Shown one piece after another: positions 42,557-52,591 of a DNA stretch of 64,000 nucleotides. Source of the stretch: AB-137-C09 sp964645625 (GTDB taxonomy: Bacteria > Pseudomonadota > Zetaproteobacteria > Mariprofundales > Mariprofundaceae); the NCBI GenBank assembly GCA_964645625.1, contig CAZYAI010000007.1:4839-68838 (forward strand), given 5' to 3'. The position numbers and the translations under genes were made by a program. Each line of letters begins with the position of its first letter. The stretch's first letter is position 1. The notes under the pieces were generated by a model. The model was not told where the DNA came from, searched no databases, and was given only the letters and a program-made list of their open reading frames with translations.

Positions 42557-43360
42557 TTAAAAGTATGCATAACCCAAAGATCCGATAAAACGGGTCTTAG
42601 GCTGATTGTGTTTCAATAAATCAACGGCACCAAGATTTAACACGATAGGGTAATCATGCAAAGGTACAATAGAAAGACCTGCATTCAAATCTTTACCCGT
42701 CCAACTGGCAACCAAGGATGCTTGCGGATGGAAGTGAAAACCAACACTGGCAAAACCACCGATTTTGTTATAATTAACATTTGGGGTATATGCATCAAAC
42801 ACATTACTTTGGAAGCGACCATTACCGAAACCACCAGAAACGATAAGGTAATAAGGATGGTAAGGGTTATCTGGCTGTAAGGCAAACACTTTGCTCAAGG
42901 CAAGGTAGCCATTGGCTTTTACATTAGGTGCTTTTTTTGCAGTTCCCCATGTTGCAGCATTTTCTACGCCGATTGCAATGGCGGAGTTCCAAGGCAACCA
43001 ACGGTGCAACTTAGCATTCACAGTACCACTATCGCCAAAACGCGTTTTAAGACTAATAATAGCGGTCGTAACTTCTAAACCTACAGTCTCCGCTGGATCA
43101 CCCAGACCAAAACCTACAGCCATAGAGCCATCAGTTTTTCTCACATTACCTGTACCATCAGTACCAGAAACACCAATAAATCCCTGACCCCATTTAGCAC
43201 CAAATGCCATGGGCGTACCCAAAGACGCGCCTGGTGCAATAGCAGGGCGATCAATATACGTCACTGCTGATGCAGCAGCAACCTGCTGCGCTGATACAGC
43301 ACCAGGGGTTGCCAATAACATTAAAGCGCAGAGAAGACTTTTCTGCTTAAACTTATTCAT
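42557..43360 (-). CDS. Probable outer-membrane beta-barrel protein
   Basis: 267 aa. Signal peptide ends VSA/QQV. The mature sequence alternates hydrophobic and polar residues with many aromatic/Gly turns (YYLIVSGGFGNGRF, IGGFASVGFHFHP) and ends in GYAYF, a C-terminal aromatic typical of BAM substrates. Strand count suggests a 10-12-strand barrel (rough). Family not recognised. Start has AGGAGG nearby. Paired with the low-complexity gene downstream. Confidence 0.72.
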   Translation of the reverse strand: MNKFKQKSLLCALMLLATPGAVSAQQVAAASAVTYIDRPAIAPGASLGTPMAFGAKWGQGFIGVSGTDGTGNVRKTDGSMAVGFGLGDPAETVGLEVTTAIISLKTRFGDSGTVNAKLHRWLPWNSAIAIGVENAATWGTAKKAPNVKANGYLALSKVFALQPDNPYHPYYLIVSGGFGNGRFQSNVFDAYTPNVNYNKIGGFASVGFHFHPQASLVASWTGKDLNAGLSIVPLHDYPIVLNLGAVDLLKHNQPKTRFIGSLGYAYF

Positions 43361-43531
43361 TTCTTTATATCCTCCTTCCTAATTTGCCACTTTAGGCACA
43401 CACATTCAACTAAAAGAATAGCGTACGTTAGTCTAGGGGCATAGACTTGGCAAGCACAAGACTTCTAACAGTGTTTCATTATGCTACATTTTGTTTGCTT
43501 TGCCGTATCAAGCATGTGCATACTTCGCAAA

Positions 43532-44278
43532 ATGAAACACCTTCTTTGTATGATATCGCTGTTACTGTGCTGCTCCTGCGCCACCGCTCACAATGAATAC
43601 GACCCTATTGAACCTGTCAATCGCGTGACTGATAAGGTTAATGATGGACTTGACCGCGCCCTTTTAAAGCCCTTGGCAACGGGCTATAAAACCGTTACAT
43701 CAAAAGGTCTGCGCACCGCTGTTTCAAACTTTTATGACAATGCAACCTACCTTAACACCGTACTCAACAGCTTCTTACAAGGCAAGGGCGAGCAGGGATT
43801 GAATGATTTAGGACGTTTTGTTGTGAACACTACGGTTGGCATGTTGGGTTTTGCGGATATTGCTTCATCCATTGGGTTGGAAAAACACAATGAAGATCTG
43901 GGGCAAACGTTGGCTGTGTGGGGCGTGCCACAGGGAGCCTACCTCATCTTCCCGTTTTACGGCCCTAACTCGGCACGCAAAACACCTGACTTTATTACCT
44001 CAACGGCAACGGACGCACTCTTTTGGGCGTCTTTCGCGCTCGCGCCGCAGGTCACTATTCCGCTGACTGTACTCAAATATACCGATGCTCGAGCCCGCTT
44101 GGATGATGCGGCGGATATGCGCGATGACATGGCTCTTGACCCCTACTTATTCACCCGTAACGCATGGCGACAAAACCGTGAATATCTCATTTACGATGGT
44201 CACCCGCCAGAAAAAGTCAGCAGCAGCGCGGATGACCCTTTTGCTGAGGATGATTTTTTCTCTGAAGAAGCACAATAA
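43532..44278 (+). CDS. mlaA: MlaA/VacJ family lipoprotein
   Basis: 248 aa from ATG 43532; ATG 43514 also fits. Lipobox CSCATA region after a Leu/Cys-rich signal. Core EYDPIEPVNRVTDKVND, VSNFYDNATYLNTVLNS, LGRFVVNTTVGMLGFAD and FPFYGPNSARKTPDF define MlaA, the outer-membrane part of the retrograde phospholipid transport system. Ends in an acidic tail. Stop and next start overlap (TAATG). Confidence 0.9.
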   Translation: MKHLLCMISLLLCCSCATAHNEYDPIEPVNRVTDKVNDGLDRALLKPLATGYKTVTSKGLRTAVSNFYDNATYLNTVLNSFLQGKGEQGLNDLGRFVVNTTVGMLGFADIASSIGLEKHNEDLGQTLAVWGVPQGAYLIFPFYGPNSARKTPDFITSTATDALFWASFALAPQVTIPLTVLKYTDARARLDDAADMRDDMALDPYLFTRNAWRQNREYLIYDGHPPEKVSSSADDPFAEDDFFSEEAQ

Positions 44279-44934
44279 TGGATGTTCATGCCATCATCCA
44301 AGGTATCAGCATTTGGGCACTCCCGGTGTTATTTGCTGTTGTCCTACACGAAGTAGCGCATGGGCGCACCGCCTTGCTACTGGGTGATCGCACGGCGAAA
44401 GACATGGGGCGTTTATCACTCAACCCTGCCAAACATATTGACCCCATCGGCACGATTGGCATTCCCCTATTGCTAATTGTGCTGCAATCGCCTTTTTTAT
44501 TTGGTTATGCCAAACCCGTACCTGTGAACTGGCACCATTTGCGGCGACCACGGCAAGACATGGTGTGGGTGGCGCTAGCGGGACCTGCGACCAACGCGGT
44601 GTTAGCTGCCTGTTCGGTACTTGTTTTATGGCTGGCTGTGCATAGTCCACCATCACTATCTTGGTTTGCCGAGCCTTTGGCACTGATGGCGCAAGCTTCA
44701 ATTATCATCAACGTTATTTTATGCGTGTTCAACCTATTCCCCATCCCGCCGCTGGATGGTGGACGTATTGCCACAGGTTTGCTGCCTGAATCTTTAGCTG
44801 TTCATCTTGCAAGACTGGAACCGTTCGGCTTTATCATTCTTGTAGTTCTGTTACTTACAGGCGCGTTACAAGCGGTACTTGGTCCTATCTTAGAATTTAT
44901 CGCAGGGGGCTTGATTGCATCCACCTTGCAATAA
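44278..44934 (+). CDS. Site-2 protease family (M50) membrane metalloprotease
   Basis: 218 aa, about six membrane helices. Zinc motif HEVAHG (helix 1) and the third ligand in NLFPIPPLDGGRI near the C-terminus. The compact S2P-M50 type (no PDZ) occurs widely in bacteria and archaea; substrate unknown. Coupled to mlaA. Confidence 0.88.
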   Translation: MDVHAIIQGISIWALPVLFAVVLHEVAHGRTALLLGDRTAKDMGRLSLNPAKHIDPIGTIGIPLLLIVLQSPFLFGYAKPVPVNWHHLRRPRQDMVWVALAGPATNAVLAACSVLVLWLAVHSPPSLSWFAEPLALMAQASIIINVILCVFNLFPIPPLDGGRIATGLLPESLAVHLARLEPFGFIILVVLLLTGALQAVLGPILEFIAGGLIASTLQ

Positions 44935-44990
44935 CAACATCAGCCTATAAACTAGCGAGGAGCGCGTAGCAGCGCGGGAGGTTCTTTCTG

Positions 44991-45380
44991 ATGAGTGAAC
45001 GATCAACGACGCATTCCATGCCCCAATCGCCCCATATTGCTGTTTACCGCTGGCGACCGCCGATGATTGCCAGTCTTGCCCATCGCGCCAGTGGCATCGT
45101 GCTTCTAGGGTTCGCGCTGTTTCTTTTATGCTTGGTCATCATCGCGCACAACGGCAATGCCGATGCTTACCATGCGTTGCAACAATGGCTGCATCATCCT
45201 ATAGGCTATGGCTTCCTACTCCTTAGCGGCATGGCAGTCATATACCACAGCATCAATGGTGCACGCTTCCTACTGCTTGATCTTGGCATTGGCGAATCAC
45301 GGCAACAGATGCGATTTTCTGCCAAGCTCAGCCTCGCCAGTGCTATCGTAGGCTTATTAATCATGGTCATTTGGCTATGA
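44991..45380 (+). CDS. sdhC: Succinate dehydrogenase cytochrome b556 subunit
   Basis: 129 aa, three membrane helices. MASLAHRASGIVLLGF at the start of helix 1 and HSINGARFLLLDLG with the haem b histidine match SdhC. Anchors SdhAB and binds quinone. First gene of sdhCDAB, with GGGAGG upstream. Confidence 0.9.
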   Translation: MSERSTTHSMPQSPHIAVYRWRPPMIASLAHRASGIVLLGFALFLLCLVIIAHNGNADAYHALQQWLHHPIGYGFLLLSGMAVIYHSINGARFLLLDLGIGESRQQMRFSAKLSLASAIVGLLIMVIWL

Positions 45381-45724
45381 AAAACACCCCCTCTTTATCA
45401 GGTCACGGCACAGAAGAATGGTATATGCAACGCCTATCTGCCGTCCTCATCCTACTTTTATTACCCATCGCCCTGTACGTCGTCGTTGCTGTGTACCACG
45501 GCACACTCACTTTGAACGAACTACAAGCGTGGCTGAATAGCCCTACAACACGCTTATGCCATAGTCTGTTGGCACTTGCCATCATCACCCATGCCTACCT
45601 CGGCATCAAAGTGATCGTCGAAGATTACATCCACAAGGCATTGATGCGCCTTGTGATAATTGCCATCATGCAAGTCGCCAGTGTGCTGCTACTGCTTGGC
45701 TGGCTAACAGCGATTTGGTGGTAA
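45377..45724 (+). CDS. sdhD: Succinate dehydrogenase membrane anchor subunit
   Basis: 115 aa from ATG 45377, which overlaps the sdhC stop (ATGA). Three helices; GTEEWYMQRLSAVL and HAYLGIKVIVEDYIH carry the quinone/haem residues typical of SdhD. Confidence 0.9.
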   Translation: MKNTPSLSGHGTEEWYMQRLSAVLILLLLPIALYVVVAVYHGTLTLNELQAWLNSPTTRLCHSLLALAIITHAYLGIKVIVEDYIHKALMRLVIIAIMQVASVLLLLGWLTAIWW

Positions 45725-45733
45725 GGGGAACGC

Positions 45734-47521
45734 ATGGCATATTTATCGAACGAAAAAATTAACCACCATTTTTATGATTTGGTAATTATCGGTGCAGGCG
45801 GCGCGGGTTTACGCTGCGCCCTACAGTTAGCAGAAAGCGGTCAACGCGTAGCTGTGGTCAGCAAAGTATTACCCACACGCTCGCACACCGTAGCAGCGCA
45901 AGGCGGCATCAATGCTGCATTGGGCAATATAGAGCCTGACCACTGGCATTGGCACATGTATGACACCATCAAAGGCTCAGACTATTTAGGCGATCAAGAT
46001 GCCATTGAATACATGTGCCGGGCCGCCCCCTTATTGGTGCGCGAGCTGGAGCATTTTGGCGTACCGTTTTCACGACTGGATAATGGGCGCATTTACCAAC
46101 GTCCTTTTGGTGGACAATCACGGGCATTTGGCAAAGGCGGGCAGGCATCACGCACCTGTGCCGCTGCGGATCGCACAGGTCACGCTATTTTACACACGCT
46201 CTATCAACAAAATTTACGTGCCGGCACCCATTTTCATGAAGAGTTTTTTGCCCTTGACTTGATTACTGATGATAAAGGCTGCCACGGCGTAATGACTTGG
46301 GATATTGGGCGCGGCGAATACCACTTGTTTCAATCCAAGGCGGTCATTCTGGCAACAGGCGGTGCAGGTCGCATCTTCCAAACCACCACCAATGCCCATA
46401 TTTGCACAGGTGATGGCGGCGCATTGTCGCTCAACGCAGGCTTGGCGGTAGAAGATATGGAGTTTTTCCAGTTCCACCCCACAGGCATTGCCGAAGTAGG
46501 CCCGCTTATTACGGAGGCGGTACGCGGCGAAGGCGGTTATTTACTCAATAGCGAAGGCGAACGCTTTATGACGCGTTACGCACCAACGGCACATGATCTG
46601 GCAAGCCGTGATGTGGTTTCCCGTGCCATATCCCAAGAAATTCGCGAAGGACGTGGCTGCGGGCCCAACAAAGACCAAGCCCTATTGAAACTCGATCATT
46701 TGGGTGCGGATGTCATCATGCAACGCCTGCCCAACATCCATGAGCTTGCCTTGCGCTTTGCTGGTGTTGATTGCACCAAAGAGCCAATCCCCATTCAACC
46801 TACAGCGCATTACACCATGGGCGGCATTCCCAGCAACCGTTTTGGCGAGGTGGTACGCAGTGATGGCGACAACGAAAGTCCTGTGCCTGGTTTGTTTGCC
46901 ATTGGCGAGGCAGCTTGCGCCTCGGTGCATGGAGCCAACCGCTTGGGCGGTAACTCATTGTTAGAAATCGTCGTCTTTGGACGCGCCTGTGGCAATCGCG
47001 TCGCCAAATATTTACGGCACAACCGCTACCACCCACCGATTGACAAAGACTGCTGGCAAACAGCCGTAGCGCGTGTAGAGCGATGGTTTAACACCCCCGC
47101 AGAAAATCATGGTGTAAGTCGTGTTCGACACACCATGCAAGCATTGATGCAGGCGCATTTTAGCGTCTATCGCACCCATGATGTGATGCAAGAAGGCGTG
47201 GATAAGCTTGAAGCTCTGGCGCAAGAGCTCCCCCACTTGGGCATCAGCGATAACTGCCGCATCTTCAACACCGAGCTTATCGAAGCATTGGAGTTAGAAA
47301 ACTTAATGCTCATGGCGCGTGCCTGCGCCGCCAGTGCCTTGGCGCGCACTGAATCGCGTGGCGCGCATGCCCGCGATGACTTCCCAGAACGAGATGACGA
47401 GCAATGGATGAAACACAGCCTTGCTTACATCGATCAGCACGGTGTTCAAATACGTTATAAGCCTGTGCGCCGCCGCCCGATGACGGTCGCTGAGTTCCCA
47501 CCAAAAAAGAGGGTGTACTAA
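45734..47521 (+). CDS. sdhA: Succinate dehydrogenase flavoprotein subunit
   Basis: 595 aa. FAD-binding VIIGAGGAGLRCALQLAE, SHTVAAQGGINAALGN with the covalent-FAD His, FFQFHPTGI, and HGANRLGGNSLLEIVVFGR. The catalytic Arg lies in the LASRDVVSRAI region. Oxidises succinate to fumarate in the TCA cycle. 10 bases after sdhD. Confidence 0.96.
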   Translation: MAYLSNEKINHHFYDLVIIGAGGAGLRCALQLAESGQRVAVVSKVLPTRSHTVAAQGGINAALGNIEPDHWHWHMYDTIKGSDYLGDQDAIEYMCRAAPLLVRELEHFGVPFSRLDNGRIYQRPFGGQSRAFGKGGQASRTCAAADRTGHAILHTLYQQNLRAGTHFHEEFFALDLITDDKGCHGVMTWDIGRGEYHLFQSKAVILATGGAGRIFQTTTNAHICTGDGGALSLNAGLAVEDMEFFQFHPTGIAEVGPLITEAVRGEGGYLLNSEGERFMTRYAPTAHDLASRDVVSRAISQEIREGRGCGPNKDQALLKLDHLGADVIMQRLPNIHELALRFAGVDCTKEPIPIQPTAHYTMGGIPSNRFGEVVRSDGDNESPVPGLFAIGEAACASVHGANRLGGNSLLEIVVFGRACGNRVAKYLRHNRYHPPIDKDCWQTAVARVERWFNTPAENHGVSRVRHTMQALMQAHFSVYRTHDVMQEGVDKLEALAQELPHLGISDNCRIFNTELIEALELENLMLMARACAASALARTESRGAHARDDFPERDDEQWMKHSLAYIDQHGVQIRYKPVRRRPMTVAEFPPKKRVY

Positions 47522-48234
47522 TGTCTCACGCCAGCGTTACCTTACAGATTTACCGTTACCACCCCGAACAAGGTGGCGAACCACAGTTTCAAACATTTAC
47601 CGTGCCATTAGAAAAAAAAGGCATGAAACTGCTTGATGCCCTGAATTATATTAAATGGAACCTTGATGGTAGCCTAAGTTACCGCCGTTCTTGTGGTGAA
47701 GGTGTGTGCGGTTCGGACGGCATGAACATCAATGGTGTCAATGGACTTGCCTGCATCACACCCTTAGCTGGTTTAAAGCAACCGATAAAAATTTGCCCCT
47801 TGCCCAATATGCCAGTGATCCGTGATCTCATTGTAGATGCCACCCATTTTTTCGAACAATACAAACTTATTCAACCATGGTTAAAGCGAAGTACGCCAGA
47901 GCCAGAGTGCGAAACCCTACAAGCCCCCACAGAACGCGCAGCATTAGATGGTATGTATGAATGTGTCTTATGTGGATGTTGCACCACATCATGCCCTTCG
48001 TGGTGGTGGAATGGTGATCGTTTTCTTGGCCCTGCGGCATTATTGCAAGCCGATCGTTGGCTCAAAGACTCCCGCGATGAAGCAGCGGACGAACGTTTGG
48101 ATCAACTTGAAGACAGCTTCCGCCTCTACCGCTGCCATCAAATTATGAATTGCATGGATGCCTGCCCGAAAGAGCTTAACCCTACCAAGGCGATCAACCA
48201 TATACGGCGCAGTCTATTGCTGCGCCGTAGGTAA
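47521..48234 (+). CDS. sdhB: Succinate dehydrogenase iron-sulfur subunit
   Basis: 237 aa. 2Fe-2S ligands in CGEGVCGSDGMNINGVNGLAC (split motif), 4Fe-4S and 3Fe-4S in CVLCGCCTTSCPSWWW and CHQIMNCMDACPKELNP. Relays electrons from SdhA to quinone. Start overlaps the last base of sdhA's stop codon. The coding end forms a hairpin (48203-48229). Confidence 0.95.
   Translation: MSHASVTLQIYRYHPEQGGEPQFQTFTVPLEKKGMKLLDALNYIKWNLDGSLSYRRSCGEGVCGSDGMNINGVNGLACITPLAGLKQPIKICPLPNMPVIRDLIVDATHFFEQYKLIQPWLKRSTPEPECETLQAPTERAALDGMYECVLCGCCTTSCPSWWWNGDRFLGPAALLQADRWLKDSRDEAADERLDQLEDSFRLYRCHQIMNCMDACPKELNPTKAINHIRRSLLLRRR
48203..48229. promoter_or_regulatory. Hairpin at the 3' end of sdhB
   Basis: TACGGCGCAG and CTGCGCCGTA pair perfectly around a 7-base loop, within the last sdhB codons. 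No T run follows, so it may stabilise the mRNA end or act as a weak two-way stop. Confidence 0.5.
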
Positions 48235-48248
48235 TAGTAGGCAATACA

Positions 48249-49139
48249 TTATTGAGGGTAAACAGCCACAATTCCTTGAGCTGTAGTGCCGCTTGTTGCA
48301 GGCTGAGGTGCATGATCTGGGCAGACGATGTAACCACCATTGGCACCTAATCGAGCATGGAACTCGCCTTGGTAACTACGACTTAATACGATGCTGCCAT
48401 CAATATTGCTAATATCGTAGTGCACATCCCACAATTGAACCGTAACACAAGCTGTACCGCTAGACTGCGGATTAAACACCGCTTCCTGAATCGTATGGCG
48501 GAAGCCGCTACTGGTCTGAACGGTATTGCTAGCAACAACTACGTGACCGCTATTGTTGCTGGATGAATAGGTCCATAAATATTCAGCCAAGAAACTAGCA
48601 TCCGCAGCGGTGATGGGTGTCTGTTGTACCACACCTTGCAAGGCACTGGGCTGAGCTGGATCCACCATAGAGCGATCCAAAGCTGTTGCTTTAAAGGCGC
48701 GGACGGAAACTTGGTGCGCATGCGTAGCAGCTGAACCTGCAGCATACCACGTGGATTCATAGTACCACGCTGTTTCTGTATGGCTCACAGGGCTAACATT
48801 ACCATAACGAAGCGTTACCGCCTGCTGCGCCCAAGTCAGTACCTCATAGGGATCTTGGCTGGACACGTCATAATTCACCGTTGCTGTTGACCACACATCA
48901 CGGGCACGAAGGTGGAAGTATTCATGCTCGACAGCACCACTGTGAGGCAGATGATAAAAATATGCTGGAACGCGGGACTCAGGGTCATTCATCGCTGAAA
49001 CAATACCCATATAAACAGGCGCAATGGATGTACTGGGGCTAACAACTTGGTCACTACCCGCACCGCCACCACCGCATGCGGTCAAGAAGGCCGCTACAAT
49101 CCATGCCGTGACGATAGTTTTGAAGGGAACATTACGCAT
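48249..49139 (-). CDS. Lipoprotein of unknown function
   Basis: 296 aa. Signal peptide with lipobox FLTAC followed by GGGGAGS, a flexible linker typical of surface lipoproteins. The mature part has beta-type alternation (WYYESTWYAAGSAATHAHQVSVRAF, RHTIQEAVFNPQSSG) and two cysteines near TACVTVQ and GYIVCPDH. No known domain. Convergent with sdhB. Confidence 0.75.
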   Translation of the reverse strand: MRNVPFKTIVTAWIVAAFLTACGGGGAGSDQVVSPSTSIAPVYMGIVSAMNDPESRVPAYFYHLPHSGAVEHEYFHLRARDVWSTATVNYDVSSQDPYEVLTWAQQAVTLRYGNVSPVSHTETAWYYESTWYAAGSAATHAHQVSVRAFKATALDRSMVDPAQPSALQGVVQQTPITAADASFLAEYLWTYSSSNNSGHVVVASNTVQTSSGFRHTIQEAVFNPQSSGTACVTVQLWDVHYDISNIDGSIVLSRSYQGEFHARLGANGGYIVCPDHAPQPATSGTTAQGIVAVYPQ

Positions 49140-49408
49140 GACGAACCTCCTTGCTTGGTTTCCTTAACATGGTGATAAGGATCACATACAAGGCAAAAAC
49201 GCACTAGCGGTTAAGGGTTCATCATCCCCTAAGTGTTTCACCTACTTTAACATGGTAATGTTACCCACATAATCAACAGGCATGACCTTATGACGCGCTG
49301 TAGCAACAGCGTTTCATCGCACTGAGTGATAGCAAGCTATGCCACATACACCAAACAGCACAGGATTTAGGTTGTACTAAATATAAGCCCTTACTATGCT
49401 TCGGGACT

Positions 49409-50263
49409 ATGAATATTCTATTTCGCTTTTTCTTGATGAGCCTGCTCCTCCTGTTTGCAGGCTGTGCAGAAATGCACCCACCACTAAAAACCCAGCTCAA
49501 CAAAGAATTACGCCATATTGATGTCGCGGCACTTGAATTTGATGACAAAGTAAAAATCCGTCGTCTATCACCATTGTTATTACTCATGGGTAGCAGCGGT
49601 ATGGTGATGGATAATATTATCGTAGAAGCGCAAGGGCATGAATACCGGCAAAAAGTAGGGTCTGTTGGCATCGAATGCGGTAAAATTTTCAAATCCACCC
49701 TTATTCATCGGCTAGAAAAATCGGGTTACGTCGTACACGACCGCAATGAACCTTACTGGAATTATTTTAAGCCCAGCCGCAAAGCAATCCGTCAGCAAAC
49801 CGATGCGATTTTACGCATCAACATGGAGCAGGTTGGCTTTTGGGCTAACGGCATGACGCAACCTTACCAAGCTTCCGCCTTAGTCGTAGCAGAAATGGTT
49901 GACCCTAAAACGAGAAAGACACTGTATCGCAACCGTTTTGTCATCGGTCTATCGCCCAAAGATGTACGCATCCTTAAAGATTATATTGGCACAACCGAAT
50001 TGGTAGAACGCAGCAGCAATATCCCTACCTTCAAAAACTTTGACACCCTGTTAGCTAACGGCGAAGAAAGTCGCTTTGACTTACTCAACGTGGTGGCATT
50101 GGCAGCGCGCAAAATATCCAACGACTTAAAACCTGAGGCGCGCCGCTCCTTGCTGGCTGTTGACCAAACCAGCTCGCACCGCAATACAGGCGGTATGTGG
50201 CAAGGACGCAACCCTTCCGCCTCACCCTCGATTCAAACCAGCTTTAATCCTTCAGGTTCATAA
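49409..50263 (+). CDS. Lipoprotein of unknown function
   Basis: 284 aa. Signal peptide and lipobox LFAGC (Cys19). Middle region has KSTLIHRLEKSGYVVHDRN and QQTDAILRINMEQVGFW, as in lipoproteins with an alpha/beta domain that assemble at the outer membrane; the C-terminal third is Ser/Thr/Asn-rich and probably disordered. No firm family. Followed by a quinone reductase gene 3 bases on. Confidence 0.72.
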   Translation: MNILFRFFLMSLLLLFAGCAEMHPPLKTQLNKELRHIDVAALEFDDKVKIRRLSPLLLLMGSSGMVMDNIIVEAQGHEYRQKVGSVGIECGKIFKSTLIHRLEKSGYVVHDRNEPYWNYFKPSRKAIRQQTDAILRINMEQVGFWANGMTQPYQASALVVAEMVDPKTRKTLYRNRFVIGLSPKDVRILKDYIGTTELVERSSNIPTFKNFDTLLANGEESRFDLLNVVALAARKISNDLKPEARRSLLAVDQTSSHRNTGGMWQGRNPSASPSIQTSFNPSGS

Positions 50264-50265
50264 TC

Positions 50266-51294
50266 ATGCCAACGTCTATGTCCGCCATCGTCGCAACAGC
50301 AGCGGGCGATGCTTCAGTGCTGCAAACGCAGTCCTTGCCCCGCCCATCGTGTGCGCCAAATGAAGTGCTTGTTCGCATTTTTGCCGCAGGCGTTAACCCC
50401 GTAGATGCCAAAGCGCGCCAGCGTGGTGGCTTTATAGCTGCACCAACATCATTTATTCCAGGCTGCGATGGTGCTGGCATCATTGAAGCCATTGGCTCTA
50501 ATGTTGCGCAGTATCAAGTGGGTGATGCAGTATTTTATTGTTATGGTGGCATTGGTCAGGCTAGCGGCAATTACGCTGATTTTTCTTGTGTGCCAGAACA
50601 TTACCTCGCCCACAAACCCACAACATGCAATATGGCACAAGCAGCTGCTGCTCCATTGGTGCTTATTACAGCATGGGAGTCATTGTTTGATCGCGCCCGC
50701 GTACAATCAGAACAAACGGTATTCATTACAGGTGGCACAGGCGGCGTTGGTCATGTTGCTATTCAGTTAGCTAAAGCAGCGGGTTGCCGCGTCATTTGCA
50801 GTGTCAGTTCTGAACAAAAAGCAACACTCGCACGATCCTTGGGTGCTGATGCCGTCATTGACCGAAGCAAAGACGATGTACTTGCCGCAGTCATGCAATG
50901 GAGCGACGGCAGAGGCGTGGATCTCTTGCTCGACACAGTCGGTGGCGAAACACTGCCACCATTGACTGCCAGTGTAGCCAACTATGGTACAATCGTCAGT
51001 TTATTACAGTTCCCTGGCACCCTCGATTGGGCGCAGTTAAGACTAAAAAACATTACCCTAGCGCAAGAATTGATGCTCAGTCCCATGCTATTAAACGATG
51101 ATGATGCAGCCGCACATCAAGCTGCTATTTTAGAAGAATGCGCCGAGCTTATGACGGCAGGCAAACTTACTGTTCATGTCGATGCTGTATTACCATTGGC
51201 TGAAGCTGCACAAGCACAGCAACGTGTCGAACAAGGGCAAACAACAGGCAAGTTAGTCTTAGACTGTACCGCTGGCACGCTGGATCATGACTAA
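50266..51294 (+). CDS. MDR-family NADPH:quinone reductase-like enzyme
   Basis: 342 aa. Medium-chain dehydrogenase/reductase without the structural zinc cysteines: AAGVNPVDAKARQ, FIPGCDGAGIIEAIG, and the NADP-binding ITGGTGGVGHVAIQLAKAAG. Reduces quinones or related carbonyls with NADPH; exact substrate unknown. Ends 8 bases inside the next gene. Confidence 0.87.
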   Translation: MPTSMSAIVATAAGDASVLQTQSLPRPSCAPNEVLVRIFAAGVNPVDAKARQRGGFIAAPTSFIPGCDGAGIIEAIGSNVAQYQVGDAVFYCYGGIGQASGNYADFSCVPEHYLAHKPTTCNMAQAAAAPLVLITAWESLFDRARVQSEQTVFITGGTGGVGHVAIQLAKAAGCRVICSVSSEQKATLARSLGADAVIDRSKDDVLAAVMQWSDGRGVDLLLDTVGGETLPPLTASVANYGTIVSLLQFPGTLDWAQLRLKNITLAQELMLSPMLLNDDDAAAHQAAILEECAELMTAGKLTVHVDAVLPLAEAAQAQQRVEQGQTTGKLVLDCTAGTLDHD

Positions 51295-51688
51295 ACGACT
51301 AAGCCAATTATTATTCATTCTCATACTATTATCATCCTGTGGCTTTGCCGAAAAAGAATCCATTGAACAGGTGCTAAATGCCCGCGATCAGGCGGTTTCA
51401 GCACGTGATATTACTGCCTTTTCTGCCTTATTAGCGGATGATTTTAACGATCATGGCGCAAGCAAAGCCGACAAAATCAAAGCACAACAACAATTATTTG
51501 ACCAGTTTGAACAAATTAAGATGCAATCCCACGACCGCACCTTGACGTTAGACGGTCCACATGCCGCCTGCGAACAAAGCTACAGTTTGCGGGTACTACA
51601 AGATCAAACATGGCGCTCCTTGGTGCAACGAGAACGTGTGCTACTCAAAAAAACTGCCACTGGTTGGCAAATTACTGGAGGCATCTGA
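51287..51688 (+). CDS. Small NTF2-like lipoprotein
   Basis: 133 aa. Signal peptide with LSSC lipobox (Cys18). The mature part (IEQVLNARDQAVSARDITAFSALLADDF) is the helix-cone start of an NTF2-like (DUF4440/SnoaL) domain. Ligand unknown. Coupled to the upstream MDR gene (8-base overlap) and to kdsB by a TGATG overlap. Confidence 0.75.
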   Translation: MTKRLSQLLFILILLSSCGFAEKESIEQVLNARDQAVSARDITAFSALLADDFNDHGASKADKIKAQQQLFDQFEQIKMQSHDRTLTLDGPHAACEQSYSLRVLQDQTWRSLVQRERVLLKKTATGWQITGGI

Positions 51689-52428
51689 TGACGCAATCCA
51701 TCGCTATTGGCATTCCTGCACGCATGGCATCGACACGATTCCCAGGTAAACCATTGGCTCTATTGCATGGTCAATCCATGATTGCCCATGTCGTCAACCG
51801 CGCTATTCAAGCAAACATAGGTCCTGTGGTGGTAGCTACCGACGCTCAGCGCATTGCTGATATCGCCTTGGATGCTGGCGCACGCACATTCATCAGCCAA
51901 CGCCCCCATGCCAGCGGCAGTGATCGTTTAGCTGAAGCCTTTGCTCATGAAAATGTCGATATTATCATTAACGTCCAAGGTGATGAGCCGTTGATTGATC
52001 CCGCAGCCATTCGCGCTGTCGTTCGTCCATTTGCACAAGACAGCCACTTAGCCATGGCAACCCTAGCCCACCCATTACAACGCGATGAAGATCTACACGA
52101 CCCCAACGTCGTCAAAGTCGTATGTAACGCACGCGGGCGCGCCATGTATTTTAGTCGCGCTGCCATTCCATTCCCCCGTCAAACAGACAATCACCAAGCA
52201 TGGCAGCATGTAGGGCTATATGCCTATAGCCGTGACTTCCTCATGCAATACAGTGCACTGCAAGACTGCCCCCAAGGTGACAGTGAACAGCTAGAACAAC
52301 TCAAAGTTCTTTACCACGGTTACGACATTGCCGTAACCTGTGGTGACTTCCACACCATCGGTGTAGATACCCCAGAAGACCTACAGCGTGCAGAGGCTGC
52401 GCTTAAAGCTGGCAACGTTAAATTTTAG
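51688..52428 (+). CDS. kdsB: 3-deoxy-manno-octulosonate cytidylyltransferase
   Basis: 246 aa from ATG 51688. Activates Kdo as CMP-Kdo for lipopolysaccharide. Motifs IGIPARMASTRFPGKPLALL, VQGDEPLIDP and VGLYAYSRDFL. Confirms a lipopolysaccharide-bearing cell. Confidence 0.94.
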   Translation: MTQSIAIGIPARMASTRFPGKPLALLHGQSMIAHVVNRAIQANIGPVVVATDAQRIADIALDAGARTFISQRPHASGSDRLAEAFAHENVDIIINVQGDEPLIDPAAIRAVVRPFAQDSHLAMATLAHPLQRDEDLHDPNVVKVVCNARGRAMYFSRAAIPFPRQTDNHQAWQHVGLYAYSRDFLMQYSALQDCPQGDSEQLEQLKVLYHGYDIAVTCGDFHTIGVDTPEDLQRAEAALKAGNVKF

Positions 52429-52591
52429 GCATTATTGGCGAACAGTGCCTAATTAATATGCACCACCTGATTCCTGTGCTTAGTTTTATGATGTGGACTT
52501 GCATCCCCCATGACCACTTTAGCGCATGAAAACTCACACTATGGCATAAAAAAACATCCCGCGATTTACTCCACCCTAACTTTCTCTTAAT

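Noticed and set aside
52440..52490. NtrC site (GTGC-N11-GCAC) upstream of the sigma-54 promoter
   Set aside because: Half-sites are in the opposite orientation to the NtrC consensus GCAC...GTGC.
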